DNA of 64,000 nucleotides, taken from Gongronella butleri (taxonomy: Eukaryota; Mucoromycota; Mucoromycetes; Mucorales; Cunninghamellaceae). The notes below the pieces were generated by a model. That model was not told the origin of the DNA, made no database searches, and saw only the letters and a list, made by a program, of their open reading frames with translations. The DNA lies in NCBI GenBank assembly GCA_025201375.1, contig JAIWZP010000059.1:1-64000 (forward strand), written 5' to 3'. Below, piece by piece: positions 20,360-32,385 of the stretch. Within the stretch, counting starts at the first letter, position 1. Every line of letters starts with the position of its first letter. The translations under genes were made by a program, and so were the position numbers.

Positions 20360-21359
20360 CTACAATTTCTGCTTTTTGCCCATTTTGATATCAAAATCGG
20401 AGCGGATTTCGTAAGAGGTCTCTGCGTCCTTTGTGATGGTGGCGATGGGCAGGTCGTGGATGAGCAGCTGTTCGTGCTGGTGTGCGGCGCGCGCGACGCA
20501 GCCTTTGAAGGGGAGCGCCATCTGCGAGTGACCGATTTCAACGCTGCCGCGGTCGCACGACACTTCCTCGTCACGTGGCGCCGCCGCCGTGTTTGCAAAG
20601 ACGACCGCAACCTCGAATTCAAACGCACGCGACACGCACATGCTGTCCACCAGGTGAATCTCGCTGTTCTTGTCGTGGCCCATCCCCACCGTGCCCGCAT
20701 CGTCAAACGACCACCACGCAGGCACAACAATCAATTGCGCGCCCTGGTTCAGCGCCATCTCGGTGAATCCATCCGCAAACGCCAGATCTGCCAAAAAAAA
20801 AAAAAATCAGCCCCAGGAACGGTCATTTTGTGCTTTTTGAGTTTTTTTTTTTTACCCCAGCAGATCAGGAGGCCGACGCGGATGCCAAAGCGATTGACGG
20901 CGGTGGGAAACCCTTTGCCGGGCGTGTTGTGACCGCGCTCGGCGAGCCACAGATGATTCTTGCGATACTTGATGAGCACCGTGCCGTCCTTGTCAATGTA
21001 GGCGGCCTCATTGTAGCGTTTGCCGTCCTCCTCTATATTGTACGACCCCGTCACAATGTCCACGCCATATTGCTTGGCCAGCGCCGAGAAACGCGGCACG
21101 GGATCCGCCAATGGCACCCACGGCAAGCTCAAAAAGTACCTACATCCATCAAAAATTGGCATTTAGTTTTGCGCGTGTGTCGCATTTTTCGTGCCCTTGA
21201 TCTCTTTTGAGCTCCAATGGCGGTTTCTTACTCGGGGAACACTACGAGGTCAACGTCCTGTTCAGCGGCTTGCTTTAAGAATTGCTCAGCTCGCGTGAAA
21301 TTGAGCTCTTGATTCTTGTCATCTCGGAAGAATTGAACAGCGGCGACGCGCATCGACAT
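20360..21359 (-). CDS. Carbon-nitrogen hydrolase (nitrilase superfamily)
   Basis: Three exons (21232-21359, 20856-21139, 20360-20787) encode 279 residues, normal for a single nitrilase domain. The Glu-Lys-Cys catalytic triad is complete: Glu43 in VVFPEYF, Lys103 in KYRKNHLW, and Cys136 in LLICWDLAF (the Cys codon ends exon 2). The family hydrolyses non-peptide C-N bonds (amides, ureas, N-carbamoyl groups). The substrate cannot be told from sequence alone, and Nit2-like omega-amidase and N-carbamoyl amidase are both possible. The start gives MSMRVAAVQFF, the usual first beta strand of the fold. The C terminus is a short basic end (KMGKKQKL). Confidence 0.88.
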
Positions 21360-21617
21360 TTCTTGAAAGATAAAAAAAAAAAAGATGGAAGAGAAAGAAA
21401 GAAAAAAAAGGGGGCATCGAGCGTGGTAAAATAGGCAAAATGGCAAAAATGGTGCAATTGTAATAGGGTTTCCGGGGCGGTATCTCCGACGACGCAGCAA
21501 CACTATCAGGGGCCTAAGTGTCCCGAATTGGGCGTCGTGCAGCTCATGCACGACCTGCCGACGTGATCTTGTGTCTCTTTTTTTCAGTGCGAAGCTGCCT
21601 TTTTTATTATTTTTCGC

Positions 21618-22218
21618 TTATTCGAGCAATTGGGTGCGCAGCTGTGGCGACGCGTCGGCGTCCTTGATGAGATGCGCGACAGGGAGGAACAGCTGGTCGC
21701 CCAATTGCTTCATCTCGGTCCATGTGAGCCAGTGCCAGTCGCCGTCCACCTTTTCGGGCTCCATGGTGCGCACACCTGCCACGTTGTCCACGGTCGCAAG
21801 CATGAACACCGTCACATAGTGCTTGTTTTCATCCGCCATGATGTCGTTGGTCGTGTGCACCGCGCGCCACTCGGAAATTGCCAAATTCGTCTCCTCCAGC
21901 GTCTCTCGCTCCGCGCACGACGCAAACGTCTCGCCAAACTCAAGGTGGCCTGCAAAAAAAAAAAAAGAAAACGCTGGCACCATCAGCGATCATTGACATG
22001 TCATAGCCACGTGATCCTTTGCAAAGTGCGCGCGTGTCGCACTTTTGCCCTGTATTGTGAGTTTTGTGTTTTTTTTTCGTGTTTTTTTGCTTACCGCCAG
22101 CCAGCGACCACTTGCCAGCGCCGTGCGAGCCCTTGCGCTTGGCAAACAAAAACTTGTACTCGTCACCAAACTTATGTCGGATCAGATTCCCAAGACCAAC
22201 TTGCACTTGTCCGCTCAT
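21618..22218 (-). CDS. NUDT15-like Nudix hydrolase
   Basis: Two exons (22095-22218, 21618-21949) encode 151 residues. The Nudix box spans the intron junction and reads GGHLEFGETFASCAERETLEETNL in two parts (GGHLEFGETF, then ASCAERETLEE), fitting G-x5-E-x7-RE-U-x-EE. The preceding AKRKGSHGAGKWSLAGG and the later NKHYVTVFM and EPEKVDGDWHWLTW match the NUDT15/MTH2 pattern. Such enzymes remove pyrophosphate from nucleotide triphosphates, including oxidised or modified ones. It lies 258 bp upstream of the nitrilase-family gene on the same strand. Confidence 0.88.
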
Positions 22219-24512
22219 GGTTTAAGAAAAAAGGAAATGAGAGGGAAGAAATGCCCCTGGCCGCGCCCAATTCATGCTCAATTTATTCATGCATGCGATT
22301 TTTAGTGCCCAGACGTGACCGCAGCAAGCGATGACTCATAGAAAAGAAAAGACACCGTGACGCGCCTTAGATCCTTGCTAAACCCCAAAAAACGGCGCCC
22401 CCATCCAATGTAGCGCAACCATCGCCTTGTCTTGCATGAGAAACAACACAATTTCAACGCGCAGAGGGTCGGACCCGGTTTGTTGCAAGCACAACATGGC
22501 TATTTTGGGCGCCTGAATGGTGGAGGCAGGGATCATTTATGCGATTGCGCCTGAAACAGAGAAACTAGAGAGACAAGAGTAGATGCGCTAGAAAGCCGCT
22601 GCTCTGATGCACGTGGTAGCGGGGTCAGACAAATCGCTTTCAAGAAACCGACAAGGCAAAAACGCAAAAAAGCAAAAAATGCATTTTAAATAATTTGCTC
22701 GGCCATGTCTCAGCAGGATCTTTTCTAGAGACAAATGCTTTTACGAGTCTCGTCGTGCTTGTTCATTTGAGATCTGCCACGTTTTGGTATGTCGTGTTGC
22801 TGCCGAGAAAAAGACCAAAAGCAAGAATTACACTCTTTACAGGGATTGTCCTTGATGAAAGTGCCCCAAGTATGGTTCTAAATCTGAAGCAGGCAGCACG
22901 GAAAGTGCCTCGTTCAAATGATCTATCCTCTGGGGTACCTGCGATTGCTGGATAGCGCGAAACGGCGATTTTAAAAATCGTTGATTTTCCTTGACGTACA
23001 GTCGAGGAGCTGAAAATTGAGAAATTTAGTTCTTCAGATCGCCACGCCATTCAACCACAAGGTGAACGGCGCACATTCACCGGTGGAAATGCAATTTAAT
23101 CGAGGGGGACCATTGACTGAATTTTGCGTAAAACGAAAAAAGCTGCGATTTTTCATCCCAAGGCAAACTCAACGAGGATTGGTCGCAGCGCCTTGCAAGT
23201 CATATCAACAAAAAGAGCATGGCGCGCTGCGTACGTGGACATGGATGATCAATGAAAAAGGTGGTTTTTTGGGCGTTTTGATGCGCTTTCAAAATCATAT
23301 AGATTCGCGTGATAAACCGCATCAGACGTCGAGTAACACGCGACTACTTCTAGATCAGTCCATGCACCTGGCGCGTCTCTTGCTAGTGGACGCGCCAGCG
23401 GAGATCTATGAGCGCATTTTCCCTGTGCAATTCGTAATTGAAATTAAATGTAAAATTGCCCCTTGCTTGTCAACCAGCGAGTCGATCTCACTCTTTTTTG
23501 GCATATTCCGTGGTTTCTCCTCTTACTTTCTCTTGTGTATAAGTTTGGTGCAATTCTGAAGACCCATTTTTCAACTTTTTTGTTTGGCGGCTCGACAAGA
23601 CTAAATTTTGATTTGCATGTAGCGTGTTCCCAAATACGTGCGACCGCGGCAAATGACGCCCCTCTCATGTTTTTAGCTGCCCATTTCATACTGCGATGCG
23701 TTTCGGGTCGCTGCAGTGCCTGCTATGGCTAGTGACATGCCAATTTTCGCCGCAACAGCAGCAGGTCCTGGTGGCCTCGGGAAACGTTGACCAAAGCAGC
23801 CCCAAATTTTAAGCAATGGATGGCCAACCTAAGCCCTCCACTGTGCCAAGTTTTCATGGTAGTTGGCCTATACAATGGTGCCATACGCATTGAGAACAGG
23901 GTCCAAGTACAGTTTTGTTTAGTTCCTTGCCGTATTCGCAACATACTCACCACAAGCCGCAAGTGCTTTTTAGCTCCTTGTCTCGCTCATTCTTTTGATA
24001 TTTTATGCGCCGCCGATTGGTACCCTCGTTGCCGAGTAAAATATGACAAGAAATCAGCAGCGAAATCGATTCTTTATTGTTGTTCGCCGATGAGATATCC
24101 GCTGATGCGTGTCAATTCCTACCAGAGTAGTTTTGCTTTTGTGTTCATTGTATCCTGAGCAAGAAAAAATACTGGTCGATTAGGCGGCTGTCAAGGAAGA
24201 TGCAAATTTTATGTGTTTTACAATTTTTCGATTAAATTACGCGCTGCAGGTGCTAATGCATGAACCCAATGCTATCAATTATGCACAAATTGGTTCGACG
24301 ATTCTCAGGTCCTTTTAAAAATGTTGGCGAAAGACCCAGTTTTCTTGTATCTTTTTTTTTTTTTTTTGAAAATCGTACGCAATTGCGTCAAAACATGCGC
24401 GACCAGAGACGCGTCCTGGGCTGACGCATAGGAAAGTAAAGGTATACGTGACGTGTTCGAGCTTTATTTTTTTTTTTTTTTTTTAAAAAATGTGAAATGC
24501 AGTGAGTGCGGG
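22219..24512. other. 2.3-kb intergenic region with a repeat copy
   Basis: No gene was found between the Nudix start and the end of the BORCS5-like gene. A reversed family A repeat occupies about 22950-23580. The rest holds short frames without recognisable domains, and a T run at 24465-24484. Confidence 0.6.
22950..23580 (-). repeat. Dispersed repeat family A, copy 2 (reversed)
   Basis: Reverse-oriented relative of the copies at 17.5 and 43 kb. On the minus strand it holds a frame starting at 23050 that reads MAWRSEELNFSIFSSST, nearly the same as MAWRSEDLNFTIFNSST in the 43-kb copy. An upstream block reading DAVYH..LYDFESAS is also shared but carries an apparent one-base shift before the IHVHVRSAPCSF part. 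The repeat is therefore probably a decayed coding element. Confidence 0.65.
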
Positions 24513-25919
24513 CTACGAGCTGGGGGGATGTTGGAAGAATTTTTCCGAGGACGAGCGTGTTGGGAATAAAGACGATTCCTGGCTGATTAGGGAGCGTAAT
24601 TTCTGCATGGCGGAAAGCGGGGCTGTTGGTGATGATGGCGTGGACGAGGACGGGGCGGGTTGTTGCGGCATTTGCGTATTGCGATGTTGATGCGAGGAGG
24701 AAGATGATGCAGCGGTGGCATTGGATGCTGCCGGGCTGGCGATGCTTGTTGTTGTGGTCGTTGCTGTGGTTGTAGGGTGCCTTGATTGCTTGTCGTGCGA
24801 TTGCTGCTTCTGCAGGAGACGCGGTGGCTGTCTGTTGGCAGCGCGGTCGTGCAATGCCTGTAGTGCAGGCCATCTTGCGCGAAATTGTGGGTGATCTGCA
24901 CGGTCCTCGGCGTCCAGCAGGTGCTCAATGCGTCGCAGAGACTCAAAGATGGTCGTCGTGTGTTGTCGCGACTGTTTTGCCTGTTCCTTGATCAACTTGG
25001 CTAATCAAAAATGGCAAAATGACAAAATAGGCGTCAGCGCCATATGCACCCGTGTCGCCATCGCGTGATTTTACCATCCTGCAATTGGTCGCTTGCAAGC
25101 TTGGCTTGATTCAAAGCAACGGCAATGGTCTGTGTGGTCTTGAGACCCAGATGATCCACATATTTGATGCGCTGCGCCAAGCGTCTCTGCCAATAAAACA
25201 TAAAATTGAGCGCGCGCCATTCAATTCATTTTTTTTTTTTTTTTTTGCTCGGTCCATCTGCAGTCTTTGTCACTGTACCTGAGCCAAGTTGATCCGTGTC
25301 ATGTGTTGCTGAACATGCTGTTGAAGCGACAGAAGGATATCTACCAAGGGATCCGCGCGTGCTACAGGCCATCAAATGGATAACGAGAGTTGAGTCAATG
25401 TCAAAAAAAGACGAGAGCGGCATGTGATGCATTGGTTGGCGCTGGAGACGCGCGGGAAAAGGGGTGTACCTGACGATGTAAAGGATGCAATGGACGGCGA
25501 TCTTATGGATGAGGCCTGTGACGTGAGTGCGTCGCGTCCAAAGACCTTGGGTATATCGAGCAGCTGCTCAAACGAGAACGAGAAACGAGGATTGTCTTTG
25601 AGCAGCGGTTGCACCTACAGACAAAAAGAAACAAAAAGGGCAAAGAGCCAAAAAAAAAAAGGCTTTAAAACGCCATTTTTCGATTTTTTTTTACGTACCA
25701 TTTCTGTCTCGTGGAGGCGCTGCAGTAGCGGGTCAAGTTCTTGCGAGGGCGCCTCGACCACTTTGACTATCCCCTGTTTTAAAAAAAAATCGGTAAAAAT
25801 GCTTTTTTACAACAAAATAGGCCGGTTTACCAGGTCGTCGTTGCCTTTATCGTCGTTTGCATCTATTTTATATGTGAGTTTGATGCCGTTTGTTTGTCTT
25901 TTTCCTTGCTACCTTGCAT
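24513..25919 (-). CDS. BORCS5-like subunit of a BORC-type complex
   Basis: Seven exons (25913-25919, 25831-25862, 25699-25773, 25470-25614, 25279-25361, 25075-25186, 24513-25000) encode 313 residues. Residues about 20-50 (LDPLLQRLHETEMVQPLLKD) and the helical region about 90-190 (DPLVDILLSLQQHV, RRLAQRIKYVD, IFESLRRIEHLLD) follow the order seen in BORCS5/LOH12CR1. That protein is part of the BORC complex, which couples lysosomes to Arl8 and kinesin. The C-terminal third is low complexity (Thr, Ser, Pro, His, Gln). The start is uncertain. ATG at 25919 gives a 7-nt first exon in phase. An alternative ATG near 26051 with a GTGACG donor would give an MG N terminus suited to myristoylation, as in animal BORCS5. 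Assignment rests on pattern memory. Confidence 0.6.
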
Positions 25920-26159
25920 GGCGCGCGACTAGGATAAGGGGAGTCTGAAAAGCGGGAAGAAAAAGTGCGACAGAACGCGGCAGGCTGACAAAACGGTGTG
26001 ATCACGTTCATTCCTTTCAGGCATGTTGAGTTGCCGTCACCGCCCATTGGTCCGTCAAACTCCGCTTTGACCCCACAAAAATACAAAAGAGGGAGAAAGG
26101 CGCTGATTTCGACTCCTTTGCTCTTTTTTCTATAATTTTATAATTTTATACTTTTTGCC

Positions 26160-27496
26160 ATGCAACAAGTGCAAAGCCAATACACAAAAGCGCTGCGATA
26201 CTTTGTGCTGACCAAGTATGGGTTGGCTGCATCGACATGTGTCAAGGCGATGGCGTCGTTTAAGCACCATGTGCCACCTGCGCAGGCGCACGCTATCCGT
26301 CAGCAGCTTTTAACGCTCTACCTCAACATTGCCGCCACCAGCATCGATGCCTCTGCCTTGGAGGCCGCGGTGTCGCCGCGTCTTGCCAAGCAATTCGGCC
26401 TGACACTGGCAGACGCGACACCCGAGGCGTTTGTCCAGGGCCTATGGGCGCAAATTGTTCAATGCTACGCCGACCACGCCGGCGACGTCGACGCCGCCTT
26501 GGTTTCCGCTTAGTAAAGTGCATTGACACCCCGTCCATTTTTTTTTTTTTTTGGCATTTGATCACGTCAATTCTTACGTTAATTTCATTTTTTGATTCTT
26601 TTTAGCTTGCTTGTCAGCATCAAATGGCATGTCCCTGCCGTGGGGCGGCAGGTGGCCGAGGAATGGTTCGCGTCGGTGCCGGATGCGACGCTGGACAGGC
26701 TTGCCAATGCGTCCGCGGAGGATCGTCAGGCGTACATTGACTGTGTTCGCGTCTACACGTGTCGCATTCTTACGCAGACGGCCGATTATGCATCTGCCAA
26801 GTCATTCATCGAGTACAATGGCATTCTAGGTGATGACGACAAAAAGGTAAAAGTGGATACATGTGGGAATTGACAGTCAAAATCTCACGCTTTCTCTCTT
26901 TTTTCTCTTTTTTTTTCTTTCTTTTTTTCTTTGTATTTTAGGTGCTTTACGAGACGGTGGACGAGGCCGAGGCAAACGAGCAAAAGGAGGCTGAGCAGCG
27001 GCGATTGGTTGAGCAGCAGCGACGAGAAGCCGAGAATGCTGCCAGAGCGCTTGCTGAGAAGCGTAAAGCCGAGCAATTGGCGGCAGCGCAGGAAGCGGAG
27101 CGACAACAACAGGAGGCATTGGTACGCGAAAAGGAAGAAGCGCAACGTCAGCAGGCATTGCAGCAAGAAAAGCAAGAGAATCAACAAAATCAACAAAATG
27201 CGATGAATGAGCCCGCGTCGTCGCCTGTGCCACGAGGCGCGCCCTCGTCATCATCATCAGCGACCACGAATGGCGGTCCCTTGCTCGGTCCTCAGCCTCA
27301 ATTGACCATGATCAAGACGTGGATGCATCAATTGCGCACGACGGGCTCGGCCGCGTATGTGGCCATCCTGCTCGTCCTGTTTGCCCTCGTTGGCCTGCTT
27401 CGCGGTCCACGGTCGCAAGTCACTCGCGCCGTCAGGCTGGTCATGATGAAATTGTGGCAAACCATCCAAATGGGCACAAAAGTCACCTATTTGTGA
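26160..27496 (+). CDS. Tail-anchored helical-repeat protein (Pex26/Pex15-like?)
   Basis: Three exons (26160-26512, 26606-26846, 26942-27496) encode 382 residues. The first 200 residues are helical and TPR-like in character (YTKALRYFVLTKYGLAAST, LYLNIAATS, YIDCVRVYTCRIL). A highly charged Glu/Gln/Arg coiled coil follows (about 205-275), then a Ser/Pro linker, one hydrophobic segment near the C terminus (about 336-352, YVAILLVLFALVGLLRG) and a basic tail of about 30 residues. The layout is that of a C-tail-anchored organelle receptor and reminds one of Pex15/Pex26, the peroxisomal anchor of Pex1-Pex6. No diagnostic motif was seen, so the function is a suggestion only. It diverges from the BORCS5-like gene with about 240 bp between. 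Confidence 0.6.
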
Positions 27497-27639
27497 TGCT
27501 TGAGCCCCTTTTTACCCCCCCTCTCGCTTTTTTTTTCTCTCTTTTTTCTTGATAGATCCCCCTCCTTCCCATTGTGTACTATACAAAAGATTTTTTTTAA
27601 AAAAAAAAGGATGCAAAAAATCATGAAATGGCTTTTTAT

Positions 27640-28119
27640 TTATACATGGTACAGGCGACTTTGGGTGGATTTAGGCGAGGACGACGTCATGGTGCTTGTG
27701 TGAATCATGGAGCGTGTGGCGCGTGAAAAAACATAATGCGAGGGTGACGGCACCTGCGACAAATTGGCGGTGTACTTCTTTTTTGGCGCCAAAAGGTCTG
27801 TGCTGACCCAAAAGATGATGCCGCCAATGAGCGCGACAAAGATGATGAAGCCAATGACGCCAAAGATGCGTCGGTGGCGCCTGCGACGGCGCTGGTGCTC
27901 GTTTAACCAGTCGGACACAATCGCTTTATCATCATCCAGATGCTTGCTCTTCGTGAAATCAGGGTCGCTGCGATTCGCCTGTGCCCACAGCGTGCTCGAA
28001 ATGCTCACCGCATCCGCGTCGCCATGAATTGGCCCTTGCGGTACAGCTTCTGGTCCTCCGGTGGCCGCCGACGCCATGTGTACCCGCTTTGGCGCCTGGA
28101 TATCTGTTGATTGTTCCAT
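27640..28119 (-). CDS. Small single-pass membrane protein, unknown function
   Basis: An intronless frame of 159 residues. A hydrophilic N-terminal part leads to a strongly basic stretch (HQRRRRRHRR, about 75-84), directly followed by one membrane segment (about 85-107, GVIGFIIFVALIGGIIFWV). A short Ser/Thr-rich C-terminal part of about 50 residues follows. The positive-inside rule predicts the N terminus in the cytosol. No family was recognised. It converges on the tail-anchored gene to its left. Confidence 0.6.
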   Translation of the reverse strand: MEQSTDIQAPKRVHMASAATGGPEAVPQGPIHGDADAVSISSTLWAQANRSDPDFTKSKHLDDDKAIVSDWLNEHQRRRRRHRRIFGVIGFIIFVALIGGIIFWVSTDLLAPKKKYTANLSQVPSPSHYVFSRATRSMIHTSTMTSSSPKSTQSRLYHV

Positions 28120-29181
28120 TCAACAAAAGGTAGACCGCCTGTACGTATGTTTTTAAGGCGTAAAAATAAAAAATAAAAAAGTCGTAAAAAAAATAATGCA
28201 AGGAAGCAAACTGGAAAAGGAAAGAGAAATGACAGCCAGACAGGTCGTAGCGAGTGCGTCTTTCCCGCCTTTATTGCGCGAGGGAAGTTTGACTGGCGGT
28301 TTTGCGGAGGTGTCAGTTTGAACTCCCTCTCAGACATTTTTTTTATGATACGCGTCCCTTTTGCCTCTGCCGCTTGCAGCCAAATCCATTTCATAGCGAT
28401 TGGACCTTACAATGTGCGTAAAAAAAAGGTGCAAAAATACAAAAAAATAAAAAGAGAGCCGTTTTGGTCGTTTGCTCGCGCCTGTTTTTTTCTTCTTTTT
28501 TTTTTGCATGAATGAGACGGTGGGTGCCGCCCAATTCTGTATCTTTCAGCTGCCAAAATGTTTGTAAGTCCTGCTGATAAGCGCGAATCCCGTGATGTAG
28601 CGGAACATCGCGTAATTTTCCATTTCATGGGCGTCCAGAGGCGTCGGTGACGCACGGCGAGACAACTGGGCCCATCACTCTGGATTTCAATGTGCAGATC
28701 GTCTCATCTTTTTGGACCCGACCGCTCTTTTTTCGCGTCAAAGAGCGATTTTCAACCTTTTTGCTTTTTGCTCAATGTGCTTGGATGAAAAATCAGACCA
28801 AGACGATGGTAGAGACACGCACTGATCGCCTTTTTTTTTTTGCATGGGAATGGCCGCGCCATCTGATCCGAGCGCATCGGACGGGCTTGCCGTGGGAGAG
28901 GTGGCCTGCCCGTGACAAATATTTTGCTGTTTTTTCATGTGCTTGCTTGCGAGTGTGCTGAATCGCCATGGATCTGCATGAATTTTAGGCCAAGCTGGCT
29001 GCATTGTGTTCCTTGATTAGCCCCCTCGGTGCGATCACATGCAAACTTTAAATCCCTTTTTTCTTTTTCGTTGCCTCTCCCCTTTTTTGTTCACTTGTTT
29101 TCGTTTGGATCCCTTTTTCTTTGCGCTTTCTTTTTTCTTTTCATATCCCCTTGTGCAAGTTGTAAAAAAGAGGACCATGCG
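28120..29181. other. 1.06-kb intergenic region between divergent genes
   Basis: Separates the small membrane protein (-) and the tail-anchored coiled-coil gene (+). It contains one exon-like open segment (28546-28665, minus strand, listed separately) and otherwise only short frames and T-rich promoter-like tracts just before 29182. Confidence 0.5.
28546..28665 (-). CDS. Exon-like orphan coding segment
   Basis: After a CAG acceptor-like site, 39 codons and a stop read LSRRASPTPLDAHEMENY.. and ..AMFRYITGFALISRTYKHFGS. Composition and codon use look like a genuine C-terminal exon of a small protein. A matching upstream exon could not be joined with confidence; a frame starting at 29004 (MQPAWPKIHADPW..) is one possibility. 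It could be an unannotated short gene or a relic. Confidence 0.3.
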   Translation of the reverse strand: MSRRASPTPLDAHEMENYAMFRYITGFALISRTYKHFGS

Positions 29182-30255
29182 ATGACGGTGCCCGATTATT
29201 CCAAAGCCAATGGCATCAAGGAGCTGCCGACCGCCAACAATTTTGATTTTCCGGTCCTAGAACGTTATCTGTTCTGGCCAACACGCACGCCGCGCCCCGT
29301 GTCGCGCACCATCACCAAGACATACCATGAGGCGGCAAACAACTGTACGTAAAAGAGAGCTCAAAAGACTCAAAAGGCTCGAATCCCAAAAATATGCTAG
29401 CCATGCCGCCCAATTGGCCATTGAGCGAGCCACTGACGATCCCATTTTTTTTTTCAAAAAAAAAAAAGGCGCGTACGACCCGTCGCTGGTGCCGTCGACG
29501 GCAAGCATGGACACCAGCAAGCCGCTTGCCCCTTCCTTCATCTCACGCACGTCGTCCAAGCGCGCCGTGTCCTTTGACGCTGAACTCTACTTTCATCTGA
29601 CCGCGCGCTGGCCGCCGTTCCCGCTCATGGATGCCACACCACGCACAACACACAGGTAAAAAAGAAAAAAAAAGAAGAAAAAAAGTCGAAAAAGCTCACC
29701 TGGCCAATGCATTTCTGTTCTCGCAGGCCCATGGGCGACCTACTGAACGCGTTGCAGGACGACATTGAGCGATACACCGCCAAGATTGCCTATGACAAGG
29801 CGCGCGTCATCGAGTCGCGCAAAGAAATCGAGGAAATGCTGGTGGCGCTGCCTGAGCTGGACGACAATATCACGGTAATACGAGAAGGAGCGACACGGAA
29901 AGAAAAAAAAAAAAAAAAGAGCCTCATGCCGCCCTTTTTATTTTTCTCTCTCTAAAAATAGCAATTGATGCGGCAGATGCCACCTTACGACGCGGTGACC
30001 AGAGACCAAATCGATCGATTTAGCAAACGACGCGCGTCGATGCAGGATATGCTGCGCGAGGTGCCGTCATTGACGGAGGAGCAATTGCACCTGGACCTGA
30101 CGCCACGCTTTTATTCGCTGCAAGAGCGCTACGAGAAGAAAAAAGTGATCCATGACATGGGCATCCTCATCTGGGACTCGCTCGTATTTGCCACGCTCTT
30201 TTTTATGATCACGCTCATCCTCATGGCCTTTTTCTTCTTCCGGCCGTCCGACTAG
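29182..30255 (+). CDS. Tail-anchored coiled-coil protein, unknown function
   Basis: Four exons (29182-29344, 29469-29655, 29727-29874, 29962-30255) encode 263 residues. Two charged helical stretches (about 120-165 and 180-225) look like coiled coil. The last 25 residues form one hydrophobic segment (LVFATLFFMITLILMAFFFF) ending RPSD, with no room for more than a few residues beyond the membrane. This predicts a C-tail-anchored protein inserted post-translationally. The first ATG in the leader (29177) opens a two-codon frame (ATG CGA TGA) overlapping the true start, so a minimal upstream frame may lower translation. No family recognised; a SNARE or tether-like role is possible but not shown. 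Confidence 0.65.
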
Positions 30256-30464
30256 GCATCCCTCCCATGATTCCCCTCTTTTTCCCATATTTCCCATATT
30301 TCCAGATCATATCATAGAAGCTCGTTTTTTAATTAAAACACAATATTTTAAGATGACAAAACACAGGGCAAAATACAACACAAAACATTCTTTACGAAAA
30401 AGGGAGGAGAGAGGAAGAGCGAACAAGAAGGAAAAAGAAAAGAGGGGGGGGAAACAGGGTGTGT

Positions 30465-32112
30465 CTAGATGTGCAGGGCCTGGACGGTCTTGCCAAAACC
30501 AACGGCGACCCATTGGGGTATCGACTTGCTCCAAGACAATGAATTGATGCCTTGGTCGGCTGCGTAGGCCAAGATTGGGTCGCGCACCGACCGCAATGGC
30601 GGCTGGTTGTGCTTGGAGGCCGGCTGATACGGCGACGACGAGCGATCCGGGTCTTGGATGTCCCAAATCAACACCTGGGTGTCATCACCTGGCAAAAAAA
30701 AAAAAAAAAAAGAGAAGCAAAGCGTCAGTGTCACGGTCAACATCGAACAAAAAGGGCGGTTTTACCCCCGGTGGCGATTTGGTTTGGTTTTGCCGGACAC
30801 CAATTCATGCAATTGACGCTGCTCTGGTGGCTATTGACAAGCTCGACGATGGGTGCGCTCGGATGACGGATGTCAAGGATCTGCACCGACGGCGAATCCA
30901 TTCGAAAGGTGGCCAGTAGGTTTGCATTGATGCGGTTGAATTGCAACCTGAGGAGCGGACACGATGTTGGGTGCTGCATGTCCGATGATTGTCGCGGCGT
31001 CGCAAGCGCAGGCGACTCGTATAGAATCGTCGAGTGCTCAAGCGATCTATTTTTTTTTTTTAAAAAAAAAAGGTCATGAGACTTCCGCTTTTTTTCTGAT
31101 TTTTTTTACGAATGTACTCTCTTTTTTCTTTTTTACCGCAAGTCAAAGAGTCGGACGCTGCCGTCGGCGCCGACGCTTGCAAAGATGTCTGCAGACCCGT
31201 GCATAAACCCGACATCGTACACGTCGCTGTCATGCGCAATGAGCTGTGTTTTTGCCTGGTTCGTTTCCACATTCCACACCGTGCACGTGGTATCTATGCT
31301 GGACGTCACAATCAACGATGGGTCCGCCTCATTCCAGTCAAACGACGTCAATGGCGCACAGAAATCCGACTGCTTCATCTGCAAAAATCATCAAAACGCA
31401 TTGATCAGATTCCATGGACGCTTCAATTCGCCCGCAGCGCGTCCGCCCCATTCCCCCCTTGCTTTTACATTGACGAGCTCGGCCTTTTTGATCAGTTGCT
31501 GCGTGAAATAGGCAGGCGTGTTGCGTCCATTGATCGAATTGCTCGTTTTGCCGTAATGCGGGTTGTCCACGAGTTCCCATAGTCGTAAAATATCGCCCGT
31601 CGTGGCAAGCAGGTCCGTCGATCGCGCGCCCATCTGATTTGCCATAAAAAAAAACACCATGAGAACAACCAATGGGATTTTTTACGTGTGTGGTCGTTTC
31701 TCTTTTTGCACTTTTTGCTCGTTTTACCTGGGATGGCTCCCAAAGCACCTTTGTGAGTGGATAATACGAGTCGGTCTCTGCGACGGCCACGAAATCAGGG
31801 TGCTGAGGTTGCTGCTGGCCGTGAACGAGGTCGGTCCGCGAGATAATTTGGAGCTATTTTTGAAAAAAAAATCGAAAATGAGCGTGTGTGATGTCGCTTT
31901 TTTTTATGTATCGCTTTTATCGGTGCACACGACCCTTGACCCTTGAGCGAGGTCTTCATGGCGTTTACCTTGTTATTGTTGTCTTCTATAAAGCTGCCGA
32001 CAGCGAGGCGAAACGCGCTATCGCGTGTTTTGCACCAGTCCAAAGCGTAAATGGGCCACGGGCTGTCGTATTGGTAGACGTCCTTGCGCTGCCCGTACGC
32101 TCTACTGTCCAT
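30465..32112 (-). CDS. WD40 protein DCAF7/WDR68 (AN11/HAN11 family)
   Basis: Six exons (31969-32112, 31728-31853, 31469-31633, 31137-31378, 30766-31046, 30465-30688) encode 393 residues. Several stretches match the highly conserved DCAF7/WDR68/TTG1 family: [14 protein letters not shown] and [15 protein letters not shown] at the start, then [69 protein letters not shown] and finally [11 protein letters not shown] and DPILAYAA. The protein is a seven-bladed beta-propeller scaffold for DYRK/HIPK-type kinases and, as a DCAF, possibly a CUL4-DDB1 partner. It carries a longer insert around residue 245 than animal members. Introns 3 to 5 contain long A/T runs. Confidence 0.93.
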
Positions 32113-32344
32113 CTTTTGAATATTAAAAAAAAGAGAGAGAGAAAGAGTAAAGAAAAGAGCGTGGGGGAAGAGAAAAAAGCGAAGCGGCTCCCAAAAAAAG
32201 CATTGGGTCGAAAAAGGCAATTGCGGCATTAGCCGCTACCCCCACTCGCAATTGGGCTGCGTACCGTGGCACTGGGGGGCACGACAATGCCAATGGCTAT
32301 CAGGCGGTGGATGTGCGCGCTTTGGATCTTGACGTGGGTTTGCC

Positions 32345-32385
<41 letters not shown>

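Noticed and set aside
23017..23559. 180-codon plus-strand frame in family A repeat
   Set aside because: An open frame exists on this strand in all three copies, but replacements look non-conservative; the opposite-strand MAWRSE frame is the better coding candidate.
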